Of a DNA stretch of 64,000 nucleotides, positions 1-13,125 are shown piece after piece. Numbering within the stretch: the first letter of the stretch is position 1; each line of letters begins with the position of its first letter. A model generated the notes under the pieces. It had not been told where the DNA came from. It saw only the letters and a list, made by a program, of their open reading frames with translations, and made no database searches. The stretch is from Tetragonia tetragonoides (taxonomy: Eukaryota; Streptophyta; Magnoliopsida; Caryophyllales; Aizoaceae). Position numbers and translations under genes: made by a program. The stretch covers positions 23,024,001-23,088,000 of the forward strand of contig CM076152.1 in the NCBI GenBank assembly GCA_038025085.1, in the 5' to 3' direction.

Positions 1-1410
1 GGCGAAAAGAGATTGAGTTCTTTTGTGTTGTAAATTAAGAAAAAGCTCGTAAATTCTTTGTTTACATTCATTTGAGTGTGAAACTACCCCAAGGATGTTT
101 ACAACTACAAACAAGCTTGAACTCAAGCTTTTGAATGCATTTAAGCGTTTTAAAAGATCATATGACTAGGGTGAAAGAGATTGAGGTCTTTTGTGTTGTA
201 TATTAAGAGAAAGCACACAAATGCTTTGTTGGCATTCATTTGAGTGAGATACTACACCAAGGATGTTTACAAGTAAAAACAAGCTTTAACTCCACCTTTT
301 GAATGCACTTACGCGTTTTAACAGCTCTTACAACTAGGGTGAAAGAGATTGAGTTCTTTTGTGTTGTATTTTCAGAGAAAGCACCCAAAAGCTTTGTTTG
401 CATTCATTGGAGTGAGAAACTACACCAAGGATGTTTACAAGCACAAACAAGCTTCAACTTAAGCTTTTGAATGCATATACGCGTTTTAAGAGAAAGCAGC
501 CAAATGCTTTGTTTGTATTCATTTGAGTGAGAAACTTAACCAAGGATGTTTACAAGTACAAACAAGCTTCAACTCAAGCTTTTTAATCTATTTACGCGTT
601 TTAACAGCTCTTACGATTAGGGTGAAAGAGATTGAGGTCTTTTGTGTTGTATATTAAGAGAAAGCACCCAAATGCTTTGTTTGAATTCATTTGAGTGAGA
701 AACTACACCAAGGATGTTTACAAGCACAAACAAGCTTTAACTCCATCTTTTGAATGCATTAACGCATTTTAACAGCTCTTACAACTAGGGTGAAAGAGAT
801 TGAGTTCTTTTGTGTTGTATATTAAGAGAAATCACACAAATGTTTTGTTTGCTTTCTTTTGACTGAGAAACAACACCAAGGATGTTTACAAGTACAAACA
901 AGCTTCAACTCAAGCTTTTGAATGCATTTACGCGTTTTAAAAGCTCATATGACTAGGGTGAAAAAGATGGAGTTCTTTTGTGTTGTATTTTAAGAGAAAG
1001 CAACCAAAAGCATTGTTTGCATTCATTTCAGTGAGAAACTACACCAAGAATGTTTACAAGTACAAACAAGCTTCAACTCAAGCTTTTGAATGCATTTACG
1101 CGTTTTAAAAGCTCATATGACTAGGGTAAAAGAGATTGAGGTCTTTTGTGTTGTATATTAAGAGAAAGCACCAAAATGCTTTGTTTGCATTCATTTGAGT
1201 GAGAAACTACACCAAGGATGTTTACAAGTACAAACAAGCTTTAACTCCACCTTTTGAATGCATTTACGCGTTTTAACAGCTCTTACGACTAGGGTGAGAG
1301 AGATTGAGTTCTTTTGTGTTGTATTTTCAGAGAAAGCACCCAAAAGCTTTGTTTGCATTCATCGGAGTGAGAAATTACACCAAGGATGAAACTCAAAATT
1401 TTAAATGTAT
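1..1410 (+). repeat. Satellite block, plus orientation
   Basis: About eight monomers head to tail. Adjacent monomers differ in the 3' part: some have the 'ctccacctttt' version and some the 'ctcaagctttt' version. The block ends at a hinge (tcacaa, 1411-1416). Confidence 0.88.
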
Positions 1411-1636
1411 TCACAATCAAATGAATGCAAATAAAGCATTTGTGTGCTTTCTCTTAATATACAACAGAAAAGAACCCTAGTCGTAAGTGCTGTTAAAACG
1501 CGTAAATACATTCAAAAGCTTGAGTTGAAGCTTGTTTGTACTTGTAAACATCCTTGGTGTAGTTTTTCACTCCAATGAATGCAAACAATGGCTTTGGGTG
1601 CATTCTCTGAAAATACAACACAAAAGAACTCAATCA
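1411..1636 (-). repeat. Short inverted satellite block
   Basis: Reads as reverse-complement satellite between the hinge at 1411 and a second switch near 1636, where 'caatcacgc' joins the plus sequence 'aaaagctttg'. It is a little over one monomer long. Confidence 0.82.
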
Positions 1637-2233
1637 CGCAAAAGCTTTGTTTGCATTCATTTGAGTGAGAAACTACACCAAGGATGTTTACAAGTACAAA
1701 CAAGTTTCAACTCAAGCTTTTGAATGCATTTACGCGTTTTAACAGCTCTTACGACTAGGCAAAAAGAGATTGAGTTCTTTTGTGTTGTATATTAAGAAAA
1801 AGATCGCAAATTCTTTGTTTATATTCATTTGAGTGTGAAACTACACCAAGGATGTTTACAACTACAAACAAGCTTGAACTAAAGCTTTTGAATGCATTTA
1901 AGCGTTTGTAAAGCTCATATGACTAGGGTGAAAGAGATTGAGGTCTTTTGTATTGTATATTAAGAGAAAGCACCCAAATGCTTTGTTTGCATTCATTTGA
2001 GTTAAAAACTACACCAAGGATGTTTACAAGTACAAACAAGCTTTAACTCCACCTTTTGAATGCATTTACGCGTTTTACAAGCTCTTACGACTAGGGTGAA
2101 AGAGATTGAGTTCTTTTGTGTTGTATTTTCAGAGAAAGCACCCAAAAGCTTTGTTTGCATTCATTCGAGAAAGAAACTACACCAAGGATGTTTACAAGTA
2201 CAAACAAGCTTCAACTCAAAATTTTGAATGTAT
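1637..2233 (+). repeat. Satellite block, plus orientation
   Basis: About 3.5 plus-oriented monomers. The block includes one 'aaaaagatcgc' type monomer, a variant of the C subtype, and ends at the hinge at 2234-2239. Confidence 0.85.
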
Positions 2234-2471
2234 TCACAATCAAATGAATGCAAATAAATCATTTGTGTGCTTTCTCTTAATATACAACAGAAAAGAACTC
2301 AATCTCTTCACCCTAGTCGTAAGAGCTGTTAAAACGCGTAAATACATTCAAAACCTTGAGTTCAAGCTTGTTTGTACTTGTAAACATCCTTGGTGTAGTT
2401 TCTCACTCCAATGAATGCAAACAAAGCTTTTGGGTGCTTTCTCTGAAAACACAACACAAAACAACTCAATC
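2234..2471 (-). repeat. Short inverted satellite block
   Basis: Reverse-oriented satellite of about 240 bp. Its layout nearly copies the 1411-1636 block, with the same entry hinge and almost the same exit (caatcaccc joining aaaagctttg), so the whole inverted cassette was duplicated. Confidence 0.82.
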
Positions 2472-3340
2472 ACCCAAAAGCTTTGTTTGCATTCATTTGA
2501 GTGAGAAACTACACCAAGGATGTTTACAAGTACAAACAAGTTTCAACTAAAGCTTTTGAATGCATTTACGCGTATTAACAGCTCTTACGACTAGGCAAAA
2601 AGAGATTGAGTTCTTTTGTGTTGTATATTAAGAAAAAGCTCGCAAATTCTTTGTTTACATTCATTTGAGTGTGAAACTACCCCAAGGATGTTTACAACTA
2701 CAAACAAGCTTGAACTCAAGCTTTTGAATGCATTTAAGCGTTTTAAAAGCTCATATGATTAGGGTGAAAGAGATTGAGGTCTTTTGTGTTGTATATTAAG
2801 AGAAAGCACCCAAATGCATTGTTTTCATTCATTTGAGTGAGATACTACACCAAGGATGTTTACAAGTACAAACAAGCTTTAACTCCACCTTTTGAATGCA
2901 ATTACGCGTTTTAACAGCTCTTACGACTAGGGTGAAAAAGATGGAGTTCTTTTGTGTTGTATTTTAAGAGAAAGCAACCAAAAGCTTTGTTTGCATTCAT
3001 TTTAGTGAGAAACTACACCAAGAATGTTTACAAGTACAAACAAGCTTCAACTCAAGCTTTTGAATGCATTTACGCGTTTTAACAGCTCTTACGACTAGGG
3101 TCAGAGAGATTGAGTTCTTTTGTGTTGTATTTTCAGAGAAAGCACCCAAAAGCTTTGTTTGCATTCATTGGAGTGAGAAACTACACCAAGGATGTTTACA
3201 AGTACAAACAAGCTTCAACTCAAGCTTTTGAATGTATTTACGCGTTTTAACAGCTCTTACGACTAGGGTGAAAGAGATTGAGTTCTTTTCTGTTGTATAT
3301 TAAGAGAAAGCACACAAATGCTTTATTTGCATTCATTTGA
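2472..3340 (+). repeat. Satellite block, plus orientation
   Basis: About five plus monomers, ending at the hinge ttgtga (3341-3346). Confidence 0.86.
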
Positions 3341-3982
3341 TTGTGAATACATTCAAAATTTTGAGTTGAAGCTTGTTTGTACTTGTAAACATCCTTGGTG
3401 TAGTTTCTCTCTCGAATGAATGCAAACAAAGCTTTTGGGTGCTTTCTCTGAAAATACAACACAAAAGAACTCAATCTCTTTCACCCTAGTCGTAAGTGCT
3501 GTTAAAACGCGTAAATACATTCAAAAGCTTGAGTTTAAGCTTGTTTGTACTTGTAAACAACCTTGGTGTAGTTTTTCACTCCAATGAATGCAAACAATGC
3601 TTTTGGTTGCTTTCTCTGAAAATATAACACAAAAGAACTCAATCACGCAAAAGCTTTGTTTGCATTCATTTGAGTGAGAAACTACACCAAGGATGTTTAC
3701 AAGTACAAACAAGTTTCAACTCAAAATTTTGAATGTATTCACAATCAAATGAATGCAAATAAATCATTTGTGTGCTTTCTCTTAATATACAACAGAAAAG
3801 AACTCAATCTCTTTCACCCTAGTCGTAAGTGCTGTTAAAACGCGTAAATACATTCAAAAGCTTGAGTTTAAGCTTGTTTGTACTTTTAAACATCCTTGGT
3901 GTAGTTTTTCACTCCAATGAATGCAAACAATGCTTTTGGTTGCTTTCTCTGAAAATACAACACAAAAGAACTCAATCACGCA
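3341..3982 (-). repeat. Paired inverted satellite blocks
   Basis: Mostly minus-oriented satellite (3341-3646 and 3739-3982), interrupted by about 90 bp of plus sequence (3647-3738). It enters through the hinge in both readings (ttgtga at 3341, tcacaa at 3739). Each half leaves through the 'caatcacgc' to 'aaaagc' switch, so it is another copy of the inverted cassette seen at 1411 and 2234. Confidence 0.8.
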
Positions 3983-5085
3983 AAAGCATTGTTTGCATTC
4001 ATTTGAGTGAGAAACTACACCAAGGATGTTTACAAGTACAAACAAGTTTCAACTCAAGCTTTTGAATGCATTTACGTGTTTTAACAGCTCTTACGACTAG
4101 GCAAAAAGAGATGGAGTTCTTTTGTGTTGTATATTAAGAAAAAGCTCGCAAATGCTTTGTTTACATTCATTTGAGTGTGAAACTAACCCAAGGATGTTTA
4201 CAACTACAAACAAGCTTGAACTAAAGCTTTTGAATGCATTTAAGCGTTTTTAAAGCTCATATGACTAGGGTGAAAGAGATTGAAGTCTTTTGTGTTGTAT
4301 ATTAAGAGAAAGCACCCAAATGCTTTGTTTGCATTCATTTGAGTGAGAAACTACACCAAGGATGTTTACAAGTACAAAGAAGCTTTAACTCCACCTCTTG
4401 AATGCATTTACGCGTTTTAACAGCTCTTACGACTAGGGTGAAAGAGATTGAGTTCTTTTGTGTTGTATTTTCAGAGAAAGCACCCAAAAGCTTTGTTTGC
4501 ATTCATTCGACTGAGAAACTACACCAAGGATGTTTACAAGTACAAACAAGCTTCAACTCAAAATTTTGAATGTATTCACAATCAAATGAATGCAAATAAA
4601 GCATTTGTGTGCTTTCTCTTAATATACAACAGAAAAGAACACAAATGCTTTGTTTGCATTCATTTGAGTGAGAAACTTAACCAAGGATGTTTACAAGTAC
4701 AAACAAGCTTCAACTCAAGCTTTTGAATGTATTTACGCGTTTTAACAGCTCTTACGATTAGGGTGAAAGAGATTGAGGTCTTTTGTATTGTATATTAAGA
4801 GAAAGCACCCAAAAGCTTTGTTTGCATTCATTTGAGTGAGAAACTACACCAAGGATGTTTACAAGTTCAAACAAGCTTTAACTCCACCTTTTGAATGCAT
4901 TTACGCGTTTTAACAGCTCTTACATCTAGGGTGAAAGAGATTGAGTTCTTTTGTGTTGTATATTAAGAGAAAGCACCCAAATGCTTTGTTTGCATTCATT
5001 TGAGGGAGAAACTACACCAAGGATATTTACAAGTACAAACAAGCTTCAACTCAAGCGTTTGAAAGGATTTACGCGTTTTAAAACC
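3983..5085 (+). repeat. Satellite block with a small inverted insert
   Basis: Plus-oriented monomers, broken by a short minus piece at about 4576-4638 that starts at a hinge (tcacaa 4576-4581). Monomers after it include 'gcattcatttgaggg' variants. The block runs into a rearranged zone at 5086. Confidence 0.83.
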
Positions 5086-5540
5086 TCATACGAGATTGAG
5101 GTCTTTTGTGTTGTATATTAAGAGAAAGCACCCAAATGCTTTATTTGCATTTACGCGTACAACACAAGTACTTCTATTTACAAAAATTAAGAGAAATTCA
5201 TATGAGCCCTTTACGCGTAAATGAATGCAAATGCATCTGGGTGAAAGATTTTGAGTTCTTTTGTGTTGTATATTTAGAGAAAGCACCCAAATGCTTGAAT
5301 TATACATTTAAGAGAAACTACACCAAAGATGTTTACAAGTACAAACAAGCTTCAACTCCACCTACTCAAGTTTGTCCGTTTTAAAATCTCTTTCACCCAA
5401 ACGCGTTTTGAGCTATACGAGTGTAAGAACTCAAATGCATTTACGCGTTCAGAACGCACTCAAAAGTCTTTTGTTCTAGTTTCTCACTCAAATGAATACA
5501 ACACAAGCTTGAACTCCACCTTTTGAATGCATTTACATGT
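5086..5540. repeat. Scrambled satellite zone
   Basis: Satellite words are present, but their order, spacing and strand are mixed. Plus words such as gttgtatattaagag alternate with minus words such as ctctttcaccc and gtttctcactcaaatg, with partial deletions between them. The spacing does not follow the 168-bp period. It looks like an old rearrangement or repair scar; no foreign gene is seen. Confidence 0.7.
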
Positions 5541-6213
5541 AAACATCCTTGGGGTAGTTTCACACTCAAATGAATGTAAACAAAGCATTGGCGAGCTTTT
5601 TCTTAATATACAACACAAAAGAACTCAATCTCCTTTCGCCTAGTCGTAAGAGATGTTAAAACGCGTAAATTCATTCAAAAGCTTGAGTTGAAACTTGTTT
5701 GTACTTGTAAACATCCTTGGTGCAGTTTCTCACTCAACTGAATGCAAACAAACCATTTGGGTGATTTCTCTTAATATACAACACAAAAGAACTCAATCTC
5801 TTTCACCCTAGATGTAAGAGCTCTTAAAACGCGTAAATGCATTCAAAAGGTGGAGTTAAAGCTTGTTTGTACTTATAAACATCCTTGGTGTAGTTTCTCA
5901 CTCAAATGAATGCAAACAAAGCATTTGGGTGCTTTCTCTTAATATACAACACAAAAGACCTCAATCTCTTTCACCCTAGTCATATGAGCTTTTAAAACGA
6001 GTAAATACATTCAAAAGCTTGGTTTGAAGCTTGTTGGTACTTGTAAACATCCTTGGTTAAGTTTCTCACTCAAATGAATGCAAACAAAGCATTTGGGTAC
6101 TTTCTCTTAATATACAACACAAAAGAACTCAATCTTTTTCACCCTAGTCATATGAGCTTTTAAAACGCGTAAATGCATTCAAAAGCTTGAGTTGAAGCTT
6201 GTTTGTACTTGTA
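5541..6213 (-). repeat. Satellite block, minus orientation
   Basis: About four minus monomers with regular 168-bp phase. The block ends at an abrupt join (acttgtaaa to aagattgtg) near 6213. Confidence 0.87.
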
Positions 6214-7787
6214 AAAAGATTGTGTTCTTTTGTGTTGTATATTAAGAGAACGCACCCAAATGTTTTCTTAGCATTCATTTGAGTGAGAAACTACACCAAA
6301 GATGTTTACAAGTACCAACAAGCTTCAACTTAAGCTTTTGAATGCATATATGCGTTTTAAAACCTCATACGACTAGGGTGAAAGAGATTGAGTTCTTTTG
6401 TGTTGTAATTTCAGAGAAAGCACCCAAAAGCTTTGTTTGCATTCATTGGAGTGAGAAACTACACCAAGGATGTTTACAAGTACAAACAAGCTTCAACTCA
6501 AGCTTTTGAATGTATTTACGCGTTTTAAAAGCTCATATGACTAGGGTGAAAGAGATTGAGGTCTTTTGTGTTGTATATTAACAGAAAGCACCCAAATGCT
6601 TTGTTTGCATTCATTTGAGTGAGAAACTACACCAAGGATGTTTACAAGTACAAACAAGCTTCAACTCAAGCTTTTGAAAGCATTTACGCGTTTTAAAACC
6701 TCATACGACTAGGGTGAAAGAGATTGAGGTCTTTTGTGTTGTATATTAAGAGAAAGCACCCAAATGCTTTGTTTGCATTCATTTGAGTGAGAAACTTAAC
6801 CAAGGATGTTTACAAGTACCAACAAGCTTCAACTTAAGCTTTTGAATGCATATACGCGTCTTAAAACCTCATACGACTAGGGTGAAAGAGATTGAGTTCT
6901 TTTGTGTTGTATTTTCAGAGAAAGCACCCAAAAGCTTTGTTTGCAATCATTGGAGTGAGAAAATACACCAAGGATGTTTACAAGTACAAACAAGCTTCAA
7001 CTCAAGCTTTTGAATGTATTTACGCGTTTTAAAAGCTCGTATGACAAGGGTGAAAGAGATTGAGGTCTTTTGTGTTGTATATTAAGAGAAAGCACCCAAA
7101 TGCTTTGTTTGCATTCATTTGAGTGAGAAACTACACCAAGGATGTTTACAAGTACAAACAAGCTTTAACTCCACCTTTTGAATGCATTTACGCATTTTAA
7201 CAGCTCTTACAACTAGAGTGAAAGAGATTGAGTTCTTTTGTGTTGTATATTAAGAGAAATCACACAAATGCTTTGTTTGCATTCATTTGAATGAGAAACT
7301 ACACCAAGGATGTTTACAAGTACAAACAAGCTTCAACTCAAGCTTTTGAATGCATTTACGCGTTTTAAAAGCTCATACGACAAGGGTGAAAGAGATGGAG
7401 TTCTTTTGTGTTGTATATTAAGAGAACGTGCCCAAATGTTTTCTTTGCATTCATTTGAGTGAGAAACTACCCCAAAGATGTTTACAAGTACCAACAAGCT
7501 TCAACTTTAGCTTTTGAATGCATATACGCGTTTTAAAACCTCATACGACTAGGGTGAAAGAGATTGAGTTCTTTTGTGTTGTATTTTCAGAGAAAGCACC
7601 CAAAAGCTTTGTTTGCATTCATTGGAGTGAGATACTACACCAAGGATGTTTACAAGTACAAACAAGCTTCAACTCAAGCTTTTGAATGTATTTACGCGTT
7701 TTAACAGCTCTTATGACTAGGGTGAAAGAGATTGAGTTCTTTTCTGTTGTATATTAAGAGAAAGCACACAAATCCTTTATTTGCTTG
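6214..7787 (+). repeat. Satellite block, plus orientation
   Basis: Roughly nine plus monomers. D-subtype monomers (gagaacg with ttttctt or ttttctta) are followed by A-subtype monomers (attttcagag), the order seen elsewhere. The block ends in a switch near 7787. Confidence 0.88.
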
Positions 7788-10735
7788 TTTGAGTTGAAGC
7801 TTGTTTGTACTTGTAAACATCCTTGGTGTAGTTTCTCACTCCAATGAATGCAAACAAAGCTTTTGGGTGCTTTCTCTGAAAATACAACACAAAAGAACTC
7901 ATTCTCTTTCACCCTAGTCGTAAGAGCTGTTAAAACGCTTAAATGCATTCAAAAGGTGGAGTTAAAGCTTGTTTGTACTTGTAAACATCCTTGGTGTAGT
8001 TTCTCACTCAAATGAATGCAAACAAACCATTTGGGTGCTTTCTCTTAATATACAACACAAAAGACCTCAATCTCTTTCACCCTTGTCATATGAGCTTTTA
8101 AAACCCGTAAATGCATTCAAAAGCTTGAGTTGAAGCTTGTTTGTACTTGTAAACATCCTTGGTGTAGTTTCTCACTCAAATGAATGCAAAGAAAACATTT
8201 GGGTGCGTTCTCTTAATACACAACACAAAAGAACTCAATCTCTTTCACCCTAGATGTAAGAGCTGTTAAAACGCGTAAATGCATTCAAAAGGTGGAGTTA
8301 AAGCTTGTTTGTACTTGTAAACATCCTGGTGTAGTTTCTCACTCAAATGAATGCAAACAAAGCATTTGGGTGCTTTCTCTTAATAAGCAACACAAAAGAC
8401 CTCAATCTCTTTCACCCTAATCGTAAGAGCTGTTAAAACGTGTAAATACATTCAAAAGCTTGAGTTGAATCTTGTTTGTACTTGTAAACATCCTTGGTTA
8501 AGTTTCTCACTCAAATGAATGCAAACAAAGCATTTGGGTGCTTTCTCTAAATATACAACACAGAAGAACTCAATCTTTTTCACCCTAGTCATAAGAGCTT
8601 TTAAAACGCGTAAATGCATTCAAAAGCTTGAGTTGAAGCTTGTTTGTACTTGTAATAATTCTTGGTGTAGTTTCTCACTGAAATGAATGCAAACAAAGCT
8701 TTTAATTGCTTTCTCTTAAAATACAACACAAAAGAACTCAATCTTTTTCACCCTAGTCATATGAGCTTTTAAAACGCGTAAATGCATTCAAAAGCTTGAG
8801 TTGAAGCTTGTTTGTATTTGTAAACATTCTTGGTGTAGTTTCTCACTCAAATGAATGCAAAAAAAGCATTTGTGTGATTTCTCTTAATATACAACACAAA
8901 AGAACTTGTTTGTACTTGTTTCTCACCCTAGTTGTAAGAGCTGTTAAAATGCGTAAATGCATTCAAAAGGTTGAGTTAAAGCTTGTTTGTACTTGTTTAC
9001 CCTAGATGTAAGAGCTGTTAAAACGCGTAAATGCATTCAAAAGGTGGGGTTAAAGTTTGTTTGTACTAGTAAACATCCTTGGTGTAGTTTCTCACTCAAA
9101 TGAATACAAACAAAGCATTTGGGTGCTTTCCCTTAATATACAACATAAAAGACCTCAATCTCTTTCACCCTAATCGTAAGAGCTGTTAAAACGCGTAAAT
9201 ACATTCTAAAGCTTGAGTTGAAGCTTGTTTGTACTTGTAAACATCCTTGGTTAAGTTTCTCACTCAAATGAATGCAAACAAAGCATTTGGGTGCTTTCTC
9301 TTAATATACAACACAAAAGAACTCAATCTTTTTCACCCTAGTCATATGAGCTTGTAAAACGCGTAAATGCATTCAAAAGGTGGAGTTAAAGCTTGTTTGT
9401 ACTTGTAAACATCCTTGGTGTCGTTTCTAACTCAAATGAATACAAACAAAGCATTTGGGTGCTTCCTCTTAATATACAACACAAAAGACCTCAATCTTTT
9501 TCACCCTAGTCACATGAGCTTTTAAAACGCGTAAATACATTCAAAAGCTTGAGTTGAAGCTTGTTTGTACTTGTAAACATCCTTGGTGTAGTTTCTTACT
9601 CTAATGAATCCAAACAAAGCTTTTGGGTGCTTTCTCTGAAAATATAACACAAAAGAACTCAATCTCTTTCACCCTAGTCGTATGAGGTTTTAAAACGCGT
9701 ATATGCATTCAAAAGCTTGAGTTGAAGCTTGTTTGTACTTGTAAATATCCTTGGTTACGTTTCTCACTCAAATGAATGCAAACAAAGCATTTGGGTGCTT
9801 TCTATTAATATACAACACAAAAGAACTCAATCTTTTTCACCCTAGTCATATGAGCTTTTAAAACGCGTAAATGCATTCAAAAGCTTGAGTCTAAGCTTGT
9901 TTGTACTTGTAAACATCTTTGGTGTAGTTTCTCACTCAAATGAAGGCAAAGAAAACATTTGGGTGCGTTCTCTTAATATACAACACAAAAGAACTCAATC
10001 TCTTTCACCCTGGTTGTATGAGGTTTTAAAACGCGTAAATGCACTCAAAAGCTTGAGTTGAAGCTTGTTTGTACTTGTAAACATCCATGGTTAAGTTTCT
10101 CACTCAAATGAATGCAAACAAAGCATTTGGGTGCGTTCCCTTAATATACAACACAAAAGAACTCAATCTCTTTCACCCTTGTCGTATGAGCTTTTAAAAT
10201 GCTTAAATGCATTCAAAAGCTTGAGTTCAAGCTTGTTTGTAGTTGTAAACATCCTTAGGGTAGTTTCACACTCAAATGAATGTAAACAAAGCATTTGCGA
10301 GCTTTTTCTTTACATACAACACAAAAGAACTCAATCTCTTTTCGCCTAGTCGTAAGAGCTGTTAAAACGCGTAAATGCATTTAAAAGCTTGAGTTGAAAC
10401 TTGTTTGTACTTGTAAAGATCCTTGGTGTAGTTTCTCACTCAAATGAATGCAAACAAACCATTTGGGTGATTTCTTTTAATATACAACACAAAAGAACTC
10501 AATCTCTTTCACCCTAGTCATATGAGGTGTTTTTACGCGTAAATGCATTCAAAAGCTTGAGTTGAAGCTTGTTTGTACTTGTAAACATTCTTGGTGTAGT
10601 TTCTCACTCAAATAAATGCAAACAAAGCATTTGTGTGATTTCTCTTAATGTACAACACAAAAGAACTCAATCTCTTACACCCTAGTTGTAAGAGCTGTTA
10701 AAATGCGTAAATGCATTCAAAAGGTTGAGTTAAAG
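7788..10735 (-). repeat. Satellite block, minus orientation
   Basis: About 17-18 minus monomers, with a few internal truncations (for example near 8910-9010, where part of a monomer is missing). The C and D subtypes occur together near 10130-10330. The block switches to plus at the join gagttaaag to ctttgtttg near 10735. Confidence 0.88.
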
Positions 10736-11252
10736 CTTTGTTTGCATTCATTGGAGTGAGAAACTACACCAAGGATGTTTACAAGTACAAACAAGCTTCA
10801 ACTCAAGCTTTTGAATGCATTTACGCGTTTTAAAAGCTCATATGACTAGGGTGAAAAAGCTTGAGTTCTTTTCTGTTGTATATTAAGAGAAAGCATCCAA
10901 AAGCTTTGTTTGCATTCATTGGAGTGAGAAACTCAATCTCTTTTGTGTTTACAAGTATAAACAAGCTTCAACTCAAGCTTAAGAGAAAGCACTCAATTGC
11001 TTTGTTTGAATTCATTTGAGTGAGAAACTACACCAAGGATGTTTACAAGTACAAACAAGCTTTAACTCCACCTTTTGAATGCATTTACGCGTTTTAACAG
11101 CTCTTACATCTAGGGTGAAAGAGATTGAGTTCTTTTGTGTTGTATTTTCAGAGAAAGCACCCAAAAGCTTTGTTTGCATTCATTGGAGTGAGAAACTACA
11201 CCAAGGATGTTTACAAGTACAAACAAGCTTCAACTCAAAATTTTGAATGTAT
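10736..11252 (+). repeat. Satellite block, plus orientation
   Basis: About three plus monomers with an internal disturbance near 10930-10985, where a monomer is cut and rejoined. The block ends at the hinge at 11253-11258. Confidence 0.83.
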
Positions 11253-11638
11253 TCACAATCAAATGAATGCAATTAAAGCATTTGTGTGCTTTCTCCTAAT
11301 ATACAACAGAAAAGAACTCAATCTCTTTCACCCTAGTCGTAAGAGCAGTTAAAACGCGTAAGTACATTCAAAAGCTTGAGTTGAAGCTTGTTTGTACTTG
11401 TAAACATCCTTGGTGTATTTTCACTCTCAAATGAATGCAAAAAAAGTATTTGGATGCATTCTATTAATATACAACACAAAAGAACTCAAATCTCTTGCAC
11501 CCTACTCGTATGAGCTTTCAAAACGCGTAAATGCATTCAAAAGATTGAGTTGAAGCTTGTTTGTACTTGTAAACATCCTAGGTGCAGTTTCACACCCAAA
11601 TGTATCCAAACAAAGTATTTGGATGCTTTCTCTGAAAA
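11253..11638 (-). repeat. Satellite block, minus orientation
   Basis: A little over two minus monomers between the hinge at 11253 and the captured copia fragment. The last monomer ends inside the attttcagaga region, read on the minus strand. Confidence 0.84.
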
Positions 11639-11855
11639 GGGGAGCTGTTGGTTTGACATAACCTCCACAATTGGGTCTTTTGGCCTAGGGATAGACGTGA
11701 ATCGATTCTCATCAAATATAGTATACCTTGATTCAATTATTGTATTGACCGCAATTAAATCATTTGGTTCAATTACCATGAACCTATAGGCCTTGCTATG
11801 TATAGCATAGCCTAAAAAGATACATTCAACTCCCCTTTCTCCTAATTTCTTTCTC
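11639..11855 (-). pseudogene. Captured Ty1/copia polyprotein fragment
   Basis: This 217-bp non-satellite insert, read on the minus strand, encodes about 70 residues typical of plant Ty1/copia polyproteins just after the integrase core. Visible motifs are ERGVECIFLGYAIHSKAYRF, then NTIIESR, IFDENRF and IPRPKDP. It has no start, no catalytic residues, no LTR and no target duplication, so it is a dead fragment. The edges fall at short shared words (gaaaag on the left, caaaag on the right), which suggests capture during break repair rather than transposition. The open frame runs on into flanking satellite by chance. Confidence 0.85.
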
Positions 11856-12278
11856 AAAAGGTGGAGTTAAAGCTTGTTTGTAGTTGTAAACATCATTGGT
11901 GTAGTTTCTCACTCAAATGAATGCAAACAAAGCATTTGGGTGCTTTCTCTTAATATACAACACAAAAGACCTCAATCTCTTTCACCCTAATCGTGAGAGC
12001 TGTTAAAACGCGTAAATACATTCAAAAGCTTAAGTTGAAGCTTGTTTGTGCTTGTAAACATCCTTGGTACAGTTTCTCACTCAAATGAATGCAAACAAAG
12101 CATTTGGGTGCTTTCTCTTAATTTTCAACACAAAAGAACTCAATCTCTTTCACCCTAGTCGTATGCGCTTTTAAAACGCGTAAAAGCATTCAAAAGCTTG
12201 AGTTGAAGCTTGTTCGTACTTGTAAACATACGTGGTGTAGTTTCTCACTCACATTAATGCAAAGAAAGCATTTGGGTG
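11856..12278 (-). repeat. Satellite block, minus orientation
   Basis: About 2.5 minus monomers after the copia fragment. The block switches to plus near 12278, where catttgggtgca joins tatacgcg. Confidence 0.84.
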
Positions 12279-13125
12279 CATATACGCGTTTTAAAACCTC
12301 ATACGACTAGGGTGAAAGAGATTGAGTTCTTTTGTGTTGTATATTAAGAGAAAGAACCCAAAAGCTTTGTTGCATTCATTTGTGTGAGAAACTACACCAA
12401 GGATGTTTACAAGTACAAACAAGCTTCAACTCAAGCTTTTGAATGTATTTACGCGTTTTATCAGCTCTTACGACTAGGGTGAAAGAGATTGAGTTCTTTC
12501 CTGTTGTATATTAAGAGAAAGCACACAAATTCTTTGTATGCATTCATTTCAGTGAGAAACTACACCAAGGATGATTACAAGTACAAACAAGCGTCAACTC
12601 AAGCTTTTTATTGCATTTTATATTAAGAGAAAGCACACAAATGCTTTGTTTGCATTCATTTGAGTGAGAAACTACACCAAGAATGTTCACAAGTACAAAC
12701 AAGCTTTAACTCCACCTTTTGAATGCATATACGCGTTTTAAAACCTCATACGACTAAGGTGAAAGAGATTGAGTTCTTTTGTGTTGTATTTTCAGAGAAA
12801 CCATCCAATAACTTTGTTTGCATTCATTTGAGTGAGAAACCACACCAAGGATGTTTAGAAGTACATACAAGCTTCAACTCAAGCTTTTGAATGCATTTAC
12901 GCGTTTTGTATTGTATTTTCAGAGAAAGCACCCAAAAGCTTTGTTTGCATTCATTGGAGTGAGAAACTACACCAAGGATGTTTACAAGTACAAACAAGCT
13001 TCAACTCAAGCTTTTGAATGTATTTACGCGTTTTCACAGCTCTTACGACTAGGGTGAAAGAGATTGAGTTCTTTTCTGTTGTATATTAAGAGAAATCACA
13101 CAAATGCTTTACTTGCATTCATTTG
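12279..13125 (+). repeat. Satellite block, plus orientation
   Basis: About five plus monomers, two of them truncated (near 12610 and 12905). The block ends at the hinge ttgtga (13126-13131). Confidence 0.85.

Noticed and set aside
11550..11789. Plus-strand frame across the copia fragment
   Set aside because: The minus strand of the same bases gives a clear copia match, so the plus frame is a shadow.
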